Shown one piece after another: positions 14,842 to 22,574 of a DNA stretch of 24,524 nt. The DNA comes from Soonwooa sp. (GTDB taxonomy: Bacteria; Bacteroidota; Bacteroidia; Flavobacteriales; Weeksellaceae): assembly GCF_030151385.1 (NCBI RefSeq), contig NZ_JASLDS010000023.1, forward strand, positions 1 through 24,524, in the 5' to 3' direction. The stretch's first letter is position 1. Every line of letters starts with the position of its first letter. The notes beneath the pieces were generated by a model, which was not told the DNA's origin, did not search any database, and saw only the letters and a program-made list of their open reading frames with translations. The position numbers and the translations under genes were made by a program.

Positions 14842-17800
14842 TTACATCGCCAACATTTTAAAACTCATACTTTCGATAACCTTCAAAATGGCTTCTACCG
14901 TGTCCATTGATGTTAAACAAGGAACGCCGTTTTCAACGCTCATTCTACGGATTTGGAAACCGTCTCTTTCGGCCTGTTTTCCTTTCGTAGTCGTATTTAC
15001 AACGTACTGAACTTTACCTTTTTGAATCAAATCGATTAAGTTAACGTCTTCTTCACCGATTTTGTAACCGATTTTCGTTGGAACTCCGTGCTCTTCGAAG
15101 AATTTTGCAGTTCCTTCGGTTGCCCAAATTCTGAAACCTACATCGTTAAATCTTCTTGCCAATTCCACCGCTTCTTTTTTATCGTTATCAGCTACCGTAA
15201 ACAAGATAGAACCGTGCGTCGGAACTTTTCTTCCTGCTGCGATTAAGCCTTTGTACAAAGCTTTTTCCAGCGTAGAATCTTTCCCCATCACTTCACCTGT
15301 TGATTTCATTTCTGGACCTAAAGAGATGTCCACTTTCGTCAATTTTGAGAAAGAGAAAACAGGAACTTTCACGAAAACACCTTCTTTATTTGGAACCAAA
15401 CCATTTTTAAATCCTAAATCTGTTAATTTCGCTCCTAAAACTGCTTTGGTAGCCAATTTTGCCATTGGAACATCCGTAATTTTAGATAAGAAAGGAACCG
15501 TTCTTGATGAACGCGGATTCACTTCGATAACATAAACTTCACCATCCGAAATAACGTACTGAATGTTCATTAATCCAACGATTTTCAAACCTTTTGCAAG
15601 TCTTTGAGTATAATCAACTAAAGTATCGATTTGTTTTTGATTCAAATTTTGTGGAGGATACACTGCAATCGAGTCACCAGAGTGAACTCCCGCTCTTTCG
15701 ATGTGCTCCATAATTCCAGGAATAATCACGGTTTCACCGTCGCAAATTGCATCGACTTCAACTTCTTTTCCTGTTAAATATCTATCGACCAAAACTGGGT
15801 GCTCTGGACTCGCTTCCACCGCGTTTTCCATATAATGTGCCAACTCGGTTTCGTTATACACGATTTCCATCGCACGACCTCCCAAAACGTAGCTCGGACG
15901 CACCAAAACAGGATAACCAATTTCGTTTGCAATCACAATTGCTTCTTCTTTTGAAGTCGACGTTTTTCCTAAAGGTTGCGGAATTTGTAAGTCTTGAAGC
16001 GCTTTTTCAAATTTATCTCTGTTTTCGGCTCTGTCGATATCTTCAAGTGTTGTTCCTAAAATTTGTACTCCGTGAGCAGCCAATTTATCCGCTAAATTAA
16101 TGGCTGTCTGACCACCAAATTGTACCACAACACCTGTTGGTTTTTCAAGTTCGATGATGTTCATCACATCTTCTTCTGTTAAAGGCTCGAAATAAAGCTT
16201 ATCCGAAATCGAGAAGTCCGTCGAAACCGTTTCTGGATTATTGTTGATGATAATCGCCTCGTAACCCATTTCTTTAATCGCCCAAACCGAATGCACCGTC
16301 GCATAATCGAATTCCACACCTTGTCCGATACGGATTGGCCCTGAACCCAAAACGATGATTTTCTTTTTGTCCGAAACTACACTTTCGTTTTCATCTTCGT
16401 AAGTTCCGTAGAAATAAGGCGTTTCTGACTCAAATTCTGCTGCGCAAGTATCTACCATTTTGTAAACTGGCATCACGCCGTTTTCTTTTCTGAAATTGAA
16501 AATCTCACGCTGTGTAACTCCCCAAAGATGAGCGATATTTAAATCTGCAAAACCTAATTTTTTAGCTTCAAGTAAAATATCTTTGTTGAATTTATTTTCT
16601 TTAATCGTTGTTTCAAAATCGATTAATTTTTTGATTTTCCAAATAAAGAATTTATCAATTTTGCTCCATTCTACAATCGTTTCCCAATCGTAACCTCTTC
16701 GTAAAGCATCACCAATGATGAATAATCTTTCATCATCACAAACTCGGATTCTCCTTTCGATTTCTTCAGCAGTCAAAGCTTCTGCTTGCTTGGTTTTAAG
16801 TCCGATATGGCGAATTCCTGTTTCTAAAGAACGAATCGCTTTTTGTAAAGATTCCTCGAAATTTCTTCCGATTGCCATTACTTCGCCCGTTGCTTTCATC
16901 TGTGTTGAAAGTCTTCTGTCAGCTGTTTCAAACTTATCAAACGGGAATCTTGGGAACTTTGTTACCACATAATCCAAAGCAGGCTCAAAACAAGCGTAAG
17001 ATGTTCCTGTAACTGGATTCATGATTTCGTCAAGTGTTAAACCAACTGCAATTTTTGCGGCGATTTTCGCAATCGGATAACCTGTCGCTTTCGATGCTAA
17101 AGCCGATGAACGCGAAACTCTCGGATTTACTTCGATGATATAATAATTGAATGAATGCGGGTCTAAAGCCAACTGAACGTTGCAACCTCCTTCAATTCCT
17201 AAAGCTCTAATGATTTTTAACGAAGCATTTCTCAACAACTGATATTCTCTATCAGAAAGTGTCTGAGACGGCGCCACAACGATGGAATCTCCTGTATGAA
17301 CGCCCACAGGGTCGATATTTTCCATGTTACAAACCACAATTGCATTGTCGTTGGCATCACGCATTACTTCGTATTCAATCTCTTTGAAACCCGCAATTGA
17401 CTTTTCAATCAAACATTGAGTTACAGGAGAATATTTTAGTCCTAATTCAGAAATTTCTCTTAATTCTGTTTCGTTAGAAGCGATTCCTCCACCTGTTCCA
17501 CCCATTGTAAAAGCAGGACGAACGATAACTGGATAACCGATTCTATTCGCAAAAGCCACCGATTCCTCAACTGTATGAACAATATCTGAATCTGGAACTG
17601 GCTCATTTAATTCTCGCATCAACTCACGGAATAAATCTCTGTCTTCTGCTCTGTTAATCGCTGAAAGCTTGGTTCCAAGGACTTCAACTTTGCATTCTTC
17701 AAGAATTCCAGATTTTTCTAATTCAACTGCCATATTCAGTCCAGTTTGTCCTCCTAAAGTCGGAAGAAGCGCATCTGGACGCTCTTTTCTGATGATATGA

Positions 17801-18021
17801 CTCACAAATTGAAGCGAAATTGGCTCGATATACACTTTATCTGCGATTTCCACATCCGTCATAATCGTCGCCGGATTGGAGTTGATCAAAATAACTTTGT
17901 AGCCCTCTTCCTTCAAGGAAAGACAAGCCTGTGTTCCTGCATAATCGAATTCTGCAGCCTGCCCAATGATGATTGGACCTGAACCGATAACTAAAATTGT
18001 TTTTATGTCGTTTCTTTTCAT
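14842..18021 (-). CDS. carB: Carbamoyl-phosphate synthase large chain
   Basis: A 1059-residue CarB, full length for the family. It makes carbamoyl phosphate from bicarbonate, two ATP and ammonia supplied by CarA. Two homologous halves are visible: each starts with an LGSGP or IGSGP nucleotide-fold motif (IVIGSGPIIIGQ... near residue 10 and IIVLGSGPIRIGQ around 555) and contains an ATP-grasp domain. The first has GGTGGGIASN and EVNPRVSRSSALASKATGYP, the second EVNPRSSRTVPFLSKITDVP. The C-terminal 120 residues are the MGS-like regulatory domain (GSILFTVADNDKKEAVELAR, then NTTTKGKQAERDG), which binds UMP and ornithine in E. coli. The gene is the last of the pyr operon, 19 bases after the DUF262 gene. 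Confidence 0.98.
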   Translation of the reverse strand: MKRNDIKTILVIGSGPIIIGQAAEFDYAGTQACLSLKEEGYKVILINSNPATIMTDVEIADKVYIEPISLQFVSHIIRKERPDALLPTLGGQTGLNMAVELEKSGILEECKVEVLGTKLSAINRAEDRDLFRELMRELNEPVPDSDIVHTVEESVAFANRIGYPVIVRPAFTMGGTGGGIASNETELREISELGLKYSPVTQCLIEKSIAGFKEIEYEVMRDANDNAIVVCNMENIDPVGVHTGDSIVVAPSQTLSDREYQLLRNASLKIIRALGIEGGCNVQLALDPHSFNYYIIEVNPRVSRSSALASKATGYPIAKIAAKIAVGLTLDEIMNPVTGTSYACFEPALDYVVTKFPRFPFDKFETADRRLSTQMKATGEVMAIGRNFEESLQKAIRSLETGIRHIGLKTKQAEALTAEEIERRIRVCDDERLFIIGDALRRGYDWETIVEWSKIDKFFIWKIKKLIDFETTIKENKFNKDILLEAKKLGFADLNIAHLWGVTQREIFNFRKENGVMPVYKMVDTCAAEFESETPYFYGTYEDENESVVSDKKKIIVLGSGPIRIGQGVEFDYATVHSVWAIKEMGYEAIIINNNPETVSTDFSISDKLYFEPLTEEDVMNIIELEKPTGVVVQFGGQTAINLADKLAAHGVQILGTTLEDIDRAENRDKFEKALQDLQIPQPLGKTSTSKEEAIVIANEIGYPVLVRPSYVLGGRAMEIVYNETELAHYMENAVEASPEHPVLVDRYLTGKEVEVDAICDGETVIIPGIMEHIERAGVHSGDSIAVYPPQNLNQKQIDTLVDYTQRLAKGLKIVGLMNIQYVISDGEVYVIEVNPRSSRTVPFLSKITDVPMAKLATKAVLGAKLTDLGFKNGLVPNKEGVFVKVPVFSFSKLTKVDISLGPEMKSTGEVMGKDSTLEKALYKGLIAAGRKVPTHGSILFTVADNDKKEAVELARRFNDVGFRIWATEGTAKFFEEHGVPTKIGYKIGEEDVNLIDLIQKGKVQYVVNTTTKGKQAERDGFQIRRMSVENGVPCLTSMDTVEAILKVIESMSFKMLAM

Positions 18022-18040
18022 TTTTTTTTTATTGGATTAT

Positions 18041-19771
18041 TTAAGAAAATAAGTACTTACAAATTTTCTCAAGCTCTTCTCCTTTTCTTATTATTGCTTT
18101 ATCTTTATCCCAAATAGTATGTTCTTCAATTTGTTTTTTTACAATTGCATATTCACTTTCTGAATAAGATTTTTTTGTAGAGTTATTTAATTTTTTCGGA
18201 TAATTTTCATTTCCTATTGAACGATTAATATCGCTTTCCAAAACCATCAGATTTCCAATAGAATTAATTTCATTGTTCCATTCAGTTAAAATATCTTGTC
18301 TTTTATTTTTATCTTTATCTAAGTAAGATTGAATATGTTCAATATCAATTTTCGAATTAAATAATTTATCTTGAAGATTATTATTCATTAAACTATAATC
18401 TTCTTCTAACATTGCTGACATCCGACACACCAAATTTTTACGTTTAGCATTGTCTGTTAGATTTTCAGTAATAAAATAGTCAAGATTATACCAATCATTG
18501 TTATTGCTTTCCCTTGTTCCTATTTTATTGTTAATTAATTCTATAATTTCATTTAACGGCTTATTTTCTAAAATAAATGAATCTATTAATTGGGGTATAA
18601 AATTATAAGTAATTTCATAAATAGCTTTCTGAAAACGAACACTATATATAAAAAACAATTTATTTAATTGGCGAATAAATAAAAATAAATTTTCCCAAAA
18701 TTTGGGTTCTAGTTTAAACCTATAAAGAAAAATGTAAACCAATTTATCAAACCTACTATATCTTGACCACCAAATAAAATGCATTGCGCAACCATCTTCA
18801 TTTGTAAGGTATTCATTGTAATTCCAAATAAACTGACTTTCAATAATCTCATATAAATCCTCTAAAGACAAATCTATTTTGTCAATATCTTTAAGAAAAA
18901 GATTATCTTCATAATTCCCAATTCTGAATTTTGTATCAAATAATTGCATAAAAAATCTGTCTGTCCCGTATTCATATAATGATTTCGATAAGCCATAGCG
19001 GGAAATCAATACTATTTGATAGATACTTAAAACAGATTGAATACTTAAATTCTCTTGTCCTAATTTTTTGTTATTATCCGTTATTTTAGAATAAACATCA
19101 TTAATTTTTTCAAAAACATTTTCATTTTCTCCTTTCTTTCTAAGATATTCATACATTTTAATTTTAAAAATATCGCCACCATTCAAATCCATTCCAGTTG
19201 TATTAATAGTATCAAATATCTTCAAAGTTTTTGACAAAGCCGTTTTTGTTTCTATTAAAACAAAATAAATATTTTCTAAAATATGAATTTTGAATTCTAA
19301 TAATTGTTGTATACTAAATTCATATTCTTTTAGTTTGTATCTAATAAGTTCTGCATTTTTTTGGTATTTATTTAATTCAATATTATTTTCAGAATTATTT
19401 AAAAATAGATTTAAGAATTCTTGTTCTTTTGCAACTTTCGTTTCTAAAAAATTTAAATTTATTTCATTAAATTCTATACTAAAGTCACTCTTTAAAATAT
19501 GCAATAAAATTAGGATTGTTGTTAGACGTTGTTGCCCATCAATAATTTCGTTATTATATGATAAAAGAATTGAACCTAAAAAAAGTGTATCTTTTTCTTC
19601 AAATGAAATAAAAAGACTACTCAAAAAACGCTCTATTTCTTTTTCTTCCCAAGAATAAGGTCTTTGGAAAATTGGAATTTCATAATTTTTATCAAGTCCT
19701 AAAATATCTCTATTTTCGGAGTTAGAAAACAAACAAACTGATTTTGCTTCCATATCAAATTCTTTTTTCAT
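18041..19771 (-). CDS. DUF262/DUF1524 (GmrSD/BrxU-like) protein inserted in the pyr operon
   Basis: A 576-residue protein. The N-terminal DUF262 domain carries IPIFQRPYSW (residues 32-41) and DGQQRLT (78-84), the nucleotide-binding and hydrolysis motifs of the GmrS/BrxU family. The C-terminal domain is a DUF1524 His-Me finger nuclease: IEHI at about 477-480, then INSIGNLMVLESDINRSIGN. The usual Pro after EHI is absent but the His, Asn and IGNL are kept. Both halves on one chain match single-chain GmrSD type IV enzymes, which cut modified phage DNA. The sequence is visibly more A+T-rich than carA and carB. It lies 48 bases after carA and 19 before carB. The ATG at 19771 is preferred; TTG at 19813 and ATG at 19753 are alternatives. 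Defence function is inferred from family. Confidence 0.85.
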   Translation of the reverse strand: MKKEFDMEAKSVCLFSNSENRDILGLDKNYEIPIFQRPYSWEEKEIERFLSSLFISFEEKDTLFLGSILLSYNNEIIDGQQRLTTILILLHILKSDFSIEFNEINLNFLETKVAKEQEFLNLFLNNSENNIELNKYQKNAELIRYKLKEYEFSIQQLLEFKIHILENIYFVLIETKTALSKTLKIFDTINTTGMDLNGGDIFKIKMYEYLRKKGENENVFEKINDVYSKITDNNKKLGQENLSIQSVLSIYQIVLISRYGLSKSLYEYGTDRFFMQLFDTKFRIGNYEDNLFLKDIDKIDLSLEDLYEIIESQFIWNYNEYLTNEDGCAMHFIWWSRYSRFDKLVYIFLYRFKLEPKFWENLFLFIRQLNKLFFIYSVRFQKAIYEITYNFIPQLIDSFILENKPLNEIIELINNKIGTRESNNNDWYNLDYFITENLTDNAKRKNLVCRMSAMLEEDYSLMNNNLQDKLFNSKIDIEHIQSYLDKDKNKRQDILTEWNNEINSIGNLMVLESDINRSIGNENYPKKLNNSTKKSYSESEYAIVKKQIEEHTIWDKDKAIIRKGEELEKICKYLFS

Positions 19772-19819
19772 ACTTAAATTACAAATTTTATAGCATTTTA
19801 AAAATAATTTCAAAAATTG

Positions 19820-20902
19820 TTACACTGTTACCTTTTTAGAATCCTCCATTAGTTCAATAAACTCATCAAACAAATAATTCGCGTCTTCTGGACCTGGACT
19901 TGCTTCTGGATGGTATTGTACAGAGAAACAAGGGTGAATTTTGTGTTTTACACCTTCGTTGGTTCTGTCGTTAAGAGCGATGTGCGTTTCGATTAAATCT
20001 GTGTTTTTCAAAGAATCTTGGTCAACAGCGTAACCGTGATTTTGAGAAGTTATTGCAACCGTATTTTTTTCTAAATCCAAAACGGGATGATTTCCACCTC
20101 TGTGTCCGAATTTTAGTTTAAAAGTTTTAGCACCACAAGCCAAAGCAATTAATTGATGTCCTAAACAGATTCCGAAAATTGGAACTTTTCCCAATATTCC
20201 ACGAATCATTTCCAATGCATGAGGAACATCTTCTGGGTCACCAGGGCCATTAGAAAGCATCACACCATCTGGATCCATCAAAAGAATTTCTTCAGCTGTT
20301 GTATGCTGAGAAACCACCGTAATGTCGCAATCTCTTTGAGAAAGCTCACGGATAATTCCTAATTTAGAACCGAAATCTACCAAAACAACTTTCAATCCTC
20401 TTCCCGGAGCAGCGTAAGGCGTTTTTGTAGAAACCATTTCTACTTGATTGGTTGGGAAGTTCGTTCCTTTTAATTCTGAAATTACCGCTGCTTCATCAGC
20501 GTCAGCGTTAACGATTTTGCCTTTTACAACACCTTTGTTACGAAGAATTCTTGTTAATTTTCTGGTGTCGATTCCAGCGATTCCGCTTAAATTTTTCTTT
20601 TGGAAAAACTCATCCAAATCCATCTGTGTTCTGAAATTCGATGGTAAATCGCAAACTTCTTTTACAATTAAACCTTTAATCGCAGGTTCGATACTTTCGT
20701 AATCGTCGCGGTTGATTCCGTAATTTCCGATTAATGGATAGGTCATACACACGATTTGCCCACAATACGATGGGTCAGAAATCAACTCCTGATAACCTGT
20801 CATTCCTGTGTTGAAAACCACTTCTCCATCGGTATCCAAATTGGCTCCGAAACCCGTTCCGTGGAATACTTCACCCGATTCTAATATTAATTTCTTTTTC
20901 AT
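19820..20902 (-). CDS. carA: Carbamoyl-phosphate synthase small chain (glutaminase)
   Basis: A 360-residue CarA, normal length. It hydrolyses glutamine and hands ammonia to CarB. The N-terminal CarA domain (GTGFGANLDTDGEVVFNTGM) is followed by a class I glutamine amidotransferase domain with GICLGHQ (nucleophile C246) and SVQYHPEASPGP (H331, E333), the intact catalytic triad. It lies 85 bases after pyrB on the same strand. Its cognate large subunit gene is not adjacent as is normal: the DUF262 gene intervenes. The spacer before it contains a long inverted repeat. Confidence 0.98.
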   Translation of the reverse strand: MKKKLILESGEVFHGTGFGANLDTDGEVVFNTGMTGYQELISDPSYCGQIVCMTYPLIGNYGINRDDYESIEPAIKGLIVKEVCDLPSNFRTQMDLDEFFQKKNLSGIAGIDTRKLTRILRNKGVVKGKIVNADADEAAVISELKGTNFPTNQVEMVSTKTPYAAPGRGLKVVLVDFGSKLGIIRELSQRDCDITVVSQHTTAEEILLMDPDGVMLSNGPGDPEDVPHALEMIRGILGKVPIFGICLGHQLIALACGAKTFKLKFGHRGGNHPVLDLEKNTVAITSQNHGYAVDQDSLKNTDLIETHIALNDRTNEGVKHKIHPCFSVQYHPEASPGPEDANYLFDEFIELMEDSKKVTV

Positions 20903-20919
20903 TTTCTTTATTAGATGTT

Positions 20920-20964
20920 AGATTTCAGATGTTAGACATTAGACTCAGAAATTGTCTGAAATCT
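20920..20964. repeat. Inverted repeat in the pyrB-carA spacer
   Basis: AGATTTCAGA (20920-20929) and TCTGAAATCT (20955-20964) are perfect ten-base arms 25 bases apart. Between and before them TTAGA-type words recur (TTAGATGTTAGA, GTTAGACATTAGAC). It could be a processing or stability hairpin within the operon mRNA, or a dispersed genomic repeat. No T run follows, so it is not a terminator. Confidence 0.55.
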
Positions 20965-20987
20965 TGTGTCTGTAATCTTAAAATCTT

Positions 20988-21878
20988 TTATTCAAACTCA
21001 AATCCTTTTTGTTCCAAAGCGTCTTTTAGAATCGCCATTCTTGCATAAACGCCGTTTTCCATTTGTTTAAAAATCCTTGAACGCTCGCACTCTACTAAGT
21101 CTGTATCAATCTCAACACCTCTGTTAATTGGTGCTGGATGCATGATGATAGCGTTTGGTTTCATTAATTTTTCACGTTCTTTGGTTAAACCATATTTTTT
21201 GTGATATTCTTCCGCCGAAAATCCATGTTTACTTTCATGTCTTTCGTGTTGAATTCTTAACAACATTAATACATCAACTTCTTTTACTAATTCGTTAAAA
21301 GCTAAAAAAGTTCCGTTAATAATAGCGCCCTCATCAAACCATTTTGATGGTCCTGAGAAGTAAACTTTTGCACCCAACTTTCGCAAGGCTTCAGCGTTGG
21401 AGTTGGCTACTCTACTGTGTTTAACATCGCCAACAATCCCAACTTTAAGGCCTTCAAATTTTCCAAATTCTTGAAAAATTGTCACCAAATCCAACATACA
21501 TTGCGATGGATGATTTCCCGTCCCGTCGCCTGCGTTGATAATCGGAATGTTGATATTTTTTAAATCTTCGTAAAAGCGATCTTGTTTGTGACGAATCACC
21601 ACCAAGTTAACGCCCAAACTTTCGATTGTCTTGACAGTGTCATAAAGACTTTCGCCTTTGTTAACCGAACTGTGCGACGCATCAAACGGAACTACTTTAA
21701 GTCCCAACTTTCGCTCTGCGATGTCAAAACTAGTTTTAGTCCTTGTACTATCTTCAAAAAACAAATTCGATACAAAAATATCTTGCTTGGCTTTGAAGCT
21801 TTTCCCACCTGCGATTTCCAAGGCATCTTGGATAATCTTGTTAATCTTTTCTTGGCTAAGTTGTGTAATATTAAACAT
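20988..21878 (-). CDS. pyrB: Aspartate carbamoyltransferase catalytic chain
   Basis: A 296-residue ATCase, catalysing the first committed step of pyrimidine synthesis from carbamoyl phosphate and aspartate. The carbamoyl phosphate loop is FFEDSTRTKTSF with STRT at 44-47, followed by SSVNKGES with K74, DGTGNHPSQ and MHPAPINRG. The start is the ATG at 21878 (MFNITQLS). A longer frame begins with TTG at 21920, but that codon is in the loop of the attenuator hairpin and is rejected. No pyrI regulatory subunit gene is present, so control of the pathway is expected at the transcription level. The first structural gene of the operon. Confidence 0.97.
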   Translation of the reverse strand: MFNITQLSQEKINKIIQDALEIAGGKSFKAKQDIFVSNLFFEDSTRTKTSFDIAERKLGLKVVPFDASHSSVNKGESLYDTVKTIESLGVNLVVIRHKQDRFYEDLKNINIPIINAGDGTGNHPSQCMLDLVTIFQEFGKFEGLKVGIVGDVKHSRVANSNAEALRKLGAKVYFSGPSKWFDEGAIINGTFLAFNELVKEVDVLMLLRIQHERHESKHGFSAEEYHKKYGLTKEREKLMKPNAIIMHPAPINRGVEIDTDLVECERSRIFKQMENGVYARMAILKDALEQKGFEFE

Positions 21879-21900
21879 CTTTATTTTGAGTTTTGAGCAC

Positions 21901-21931
21901 AAAAAAAGCGAGGACAACAATCCTCGCTTTT
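21901..21931 (-). terminator. Attenuator hairpin upstream of pyrB
   Basis: On the minus strand AAAAGCGAGGA, loop TTGTTG, TCCTCGCTTTT form an eleven-pair perfect stem that runs into seven T. It is a textbook intrinsic terminator but is placed before the operon, ending 22 bases before the pyrB start. Its left base overlaps the stop codon of the leader ORF by two bases, so a ribosome finishing the leader would cover or break the stem. Confidence 0.92.
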
Positions 21932-21998
21932 AATTAAAAATATCGTAAAGAGCGCTTACGCCCGGTAAATCTAATGATATCAATAATGCTTTTTTCAT
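21930..21998 (-). CDS. pyr operon leader peptide (putative attenuator ORF)
   Basis: A 22-codon ORF with ATG at 21998 and TAA at 21932-21930, too short for usual gene finding. The peptide starts MKKALLISL and ends ALYDIFN. It is in good position after the promoter, and its stop abuts the terminator hairpin. Near its 3' end are a five-pair hairpin (CGTAA with TTACG) and a U-rich stretch (GATATTTTTAATT in RNA sense). This is the layout of the pyrL leader of E. coli pyrBI, where low UTP slows RNA polymerase in U-rich sequence and lets the ribosome reach and melt the terminator. Its coding status is inferred from position and architecture. Confidence 0.75.
   Translation of the reverse strand: MKKALLISLDLPGVSALYDIFN
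21944..21960 (-). promoter_or_regulatory. Putative pause hairpin in the pyr leader
   Basis: CGTAA, a seven-base loop GCGCTCT, TTACG on the minus strand, followed within a few bases by TATTTTTAATT. The loop and right arm could also pair weakly with the left arm of the terminator (CGCTCTTT with AAAAGCG, one mismatch), giving a competing fold. Confidence 0.5.
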
Positions 21999-22004
21999 TA
22001 ACTG

Positions 22005-22036
22005 CAAAGATAGACTTTTCTATTAATTCTCAAAAA
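22005..22036 (-). promoter_or_regulatory. Promoter of the pyr operon
   Basis: TTTTTG (22036-22031), an 18-base spacer and TATCTTTG (22012-22005), a perfect TAnnTTTG element. The leader ATG at 21998 is only 6 bases after the -7 element, so transcription probably starts at or next to it and the leader ORF is effectively leaderless. Confidence 0.7.
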
Positions 22037-22072
22037 TATTTTTTAGACTTTTTAACATTTTTTATCATCCGG

Positions 22073-22102
22073 TTGTTTTTCTTAACAATTTTTATATTTT
22101 TG
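22073..22102 (+). promoter_or_regulatory. Promoter of the Lrp/AsnC gene
   Basis: TTG (22073-22075), 19 bases, TATTTTTG (22095-22102): a consensus Bacteroidetes promoter 16 bases before the start codon. It is back to back with the pyr promoter, about 70 bases apart. Confidence 0.65.
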
Positions 22103-22118
22103 TTAAAAATCATAAATC

Positions 22119-22574
22119 ATGGATGCTAAAGACAGAATGATTCTAAGTATTCTTCAACAAGATTCTACATTATCAGTGAAAGAAATCTCGGAGAGGATTG
22201 GACTTACCTTCACGCCAACTTACGAGCGTATCAAGCAACTCGAAAAACAAAAAGTCATCGAAAAATATGTTGCTCTACTTAACCGCGAAAAGCTAGGTCT
22301 CAACATCATCGTCTATTGCAACATTCGACTGAAAGAACAATCCAAAAAAGCTTTGGAGGCCTTTGAAGAACACATCGAAAAATTCGATGAAGTGCAAGAA
22401 ATCACTAGTCTTTCTGGTGAGTACGACTATATGCTAAAAATTATCGCAAAAGACATCAACTCTTACAACGACTTCGCTGTTAATGTCATATCAAATTCGC
22501 CGAATATCGGCTTGTATCACAGTTCTATTGTACTGCATGAAGTAAAAAAAACTACTACTTTCAAACTTGACTAA
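22119..22574 (+). CDS. Lrp/AsnC family transcriptional regulator
   Basis: A 151-residue regulator. Residues 1-60 are the helix-turn-helix (MDAKDRMILSILQQDSTLSV, then EISERIGLTFTPTYERIKQL), and residues about 65-150 the RAM ligand-binding domain (EVQEITSLSGEYDYMLKIIA is the core). Both domains are complete. Members bind amino acids and control amino-acid and nitrogen metabolism. It lies divergent from pyrB and convergent with argH, whose coding end it overlaps by four bases at the stop codons (TAA against TAG). This context fits a regulator of arginine or pyrimidine genes, though it may only control itself. Confidence 0.92.
   Translation: MDAKDRMILSILQQDSTLSVKEISERIGLTFTPTYERIKQLEKQKVIEKYVALLNREKLGLNIIVYCNIRLKEQSKKALEAFEEHIEKFDEVQEITSLSGEYDYMLKIIAKDINSYNDFAVNVISNSPNIGLYHSSIVLHEVKKTTTFKLD

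Noticed and set aside
15251..16100. Plus-strand open frames inside carB
   Set aside because: Antisense frames over a conserved gene, without recognisable protein features.
19772..19813. TTG start that would lengthen the DUF262 protein by 14 residues
   Set aside because: TTG is an uncommon start and the added residues precede the normal family N terminus; ATG at 19771 or 19753 fits better.
21879..21920. Longer pyrB frame starting with TTG in the terminator loop
   Set aside because: The extra 14 residues have no family counterpart, the TTG lies inside the attenuator hairpin, and the ATG at 21878 gives the usual PyrB N terminus.
21930..21998. Leader peptide as an amino-acid attenuator (leucine codons)
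   Set aside because: Five Leu codons are scattered and mostly the common TTA; there is no run of one regulatory codon, and the operon makes pyrimidines.
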